Assembly: GCA_007134175.1 (NCBI GenBank)
Contig: SLLF01000071.1
Coordinates: 1 to 5,912 of the forward strand
DNA: 5,912 nucleotides
Source: Kiritimatiellia bacterium
GTDB taxonomy: Bacteria; Verrucomicrobiota; Kiritimatiellia; SLAD01
Direction of reading: 5' to 3'
Part shown: positions 5,649 to 5,912 of the stretch, piece after piece
Layout of the letters: each line of letters begins with the position of its first letter
Position numbering within the stretch: the stretch's first letter is position 1
Made by a program: the position numbers and the translations under genes
The notes under the pieces: generated by a model
Seen by the model: the letters and a program-made list of their open reading frames with translations, nothing else
What the model was told of the DNA's origin: nothing
The model's database searches: none

Positions 5649-5912
5649 TGAACAACGCCACCCATACCACCACTGGACGGTCGGCCCCGTATCGGGGCCG
5701 ATCGCTGGAGCTTTACCATCCGAATCCGCGTGGCAACGGGAGTGCCTTACGGCTGGAACCCCGTGTGAATGGTACCGACGAAGAGCGCTACAACTGCTTC
5801 TTCCTCGAATTCGCCAGCCAGAAATCCGTCGCTGATCGCAGCAACGGGGTGGCCCACGCCACGTTTGACTGGGCCAACAAGATCACGGTCAAGTTGGGGT
5901 TTCTTGATGTCA
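5648..5912 (+). CDS. Unknown protein co-translated with ssb, C-terminus outside the window
   Basis: The ATG at 5648-5650 shares its A with the ssb stop codon, and 88 codons stay open to the window edge. I do not recognise a named family. Visible: a polar Ser/Thr/Arg-rich N-terminal tail (1-18), then what reads as a small mostly beta domain: LELYHPNPRGNGSALRLEP (about 20-38), RYNCFFLEFASQKS (about 46-59), then TFDWANKITVKLGFLDV (about 72-88). No signal peptide, membrane segment, Cys pairs or catalytic motif appear. The alternating hydrophobic strands with Arg, Lys and aromatic residues, and tight coupling to ssb, make a small nucleic-acid-binding protein plausible, for example one acting with SSB at replication or repair sites, but this is inference from context. 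The shadow frame over this region is compositionally odd, so this is the real frame. Confidence 0.75.
   Translation, partial: MNNATHTTTGRSAPYRGRSLELYHPNPRGNGSALRLEPRVNGTDEERYNCFFLEFASQKSVADRSNGVAHATFDWANKITVKLGFLDV

Noticed and set aside
5392..5835. 147-codon plus-strand ORF spanning the ssb end and the next gene
   Set aside because: It is an out-of-frame shadow crossing two better frames that are joined by a TGATG overlap.

Overview
The window looks like bacterial chromosomal DNA of moderately high GC, probably from an uncultured Gram-negative lineage. The single-stranded-DNA-binding protein (with a GRQAET...LVEGKLQLDQWE core) resembles those I associate with the Planctomycetes-Verrucomicrobia-Lentisphaerae group. 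That placement is an impression from protein style, not a database result. All coding genes use the standard code.

Layout, left to right. (1) 1-1368, minus: a phage-type terminase large subunit, open across the whole interval and running off the left edge, with clear Walker A and B motifs and the start of the nuclease domain. Its codon use is strikingly different from every other gene here. (2) 1395-2105, plus: a MacB/LolD-type ABC transporter ATPase with all nucleotide-binding motifs but no permease gene beside it in the window. (3) About 2108-2239, minus: a remnant that looks like the C-terminal nuclease-like domain of a DUF4143-type AAA ATPase. (4) 4125 down to 2265, minus: a two-gene operon of a mandelate-racemase-subgroup enolase-superfamily enzyme followed 7 bp later by a short-chain dehydrogenase, probably acid-sugar catabolism. 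A 9-bp direct repeat and a possible -10 box lie upstream. (5) 4336-4261, minus: tRNA-Thr(UGU) with encoded CCA and its own sigma70-like promoter. (6) 5078-4431, minus: endonuclease III (nth), with a candidate promoter so close that the mRNA may be nearly leaderless. (7) 5235-5648, plus: ssb, with a perfect 8-bp inverted repeat in its leader. It overlaps by one base an unrecognised gene that leaves the right edge (5648-5912).

How they fit together. The right half is housekeeping: DNA repair, a tRNA, and an SSB with a co-translated unknown protein that may share its single-stranded-DNA context. The middle is a small catabolic operon: the dehydratase or racemase would act on a hydroxy acid and the SDR would oxidise or reduce a related intermediate. 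The left third is accessory DNA: a phage-like gene with foreign codon use abuts an orphan transporter ATPase, which is followed by a gene fragment, suggesting a rearranged segment. I see no CRISPR array, complete insertion sequence, or clear new defence system. The points most worth following up are the terminase junction and the gene coupled to ssb. No gene-free stretch exceeds about 160 bases.
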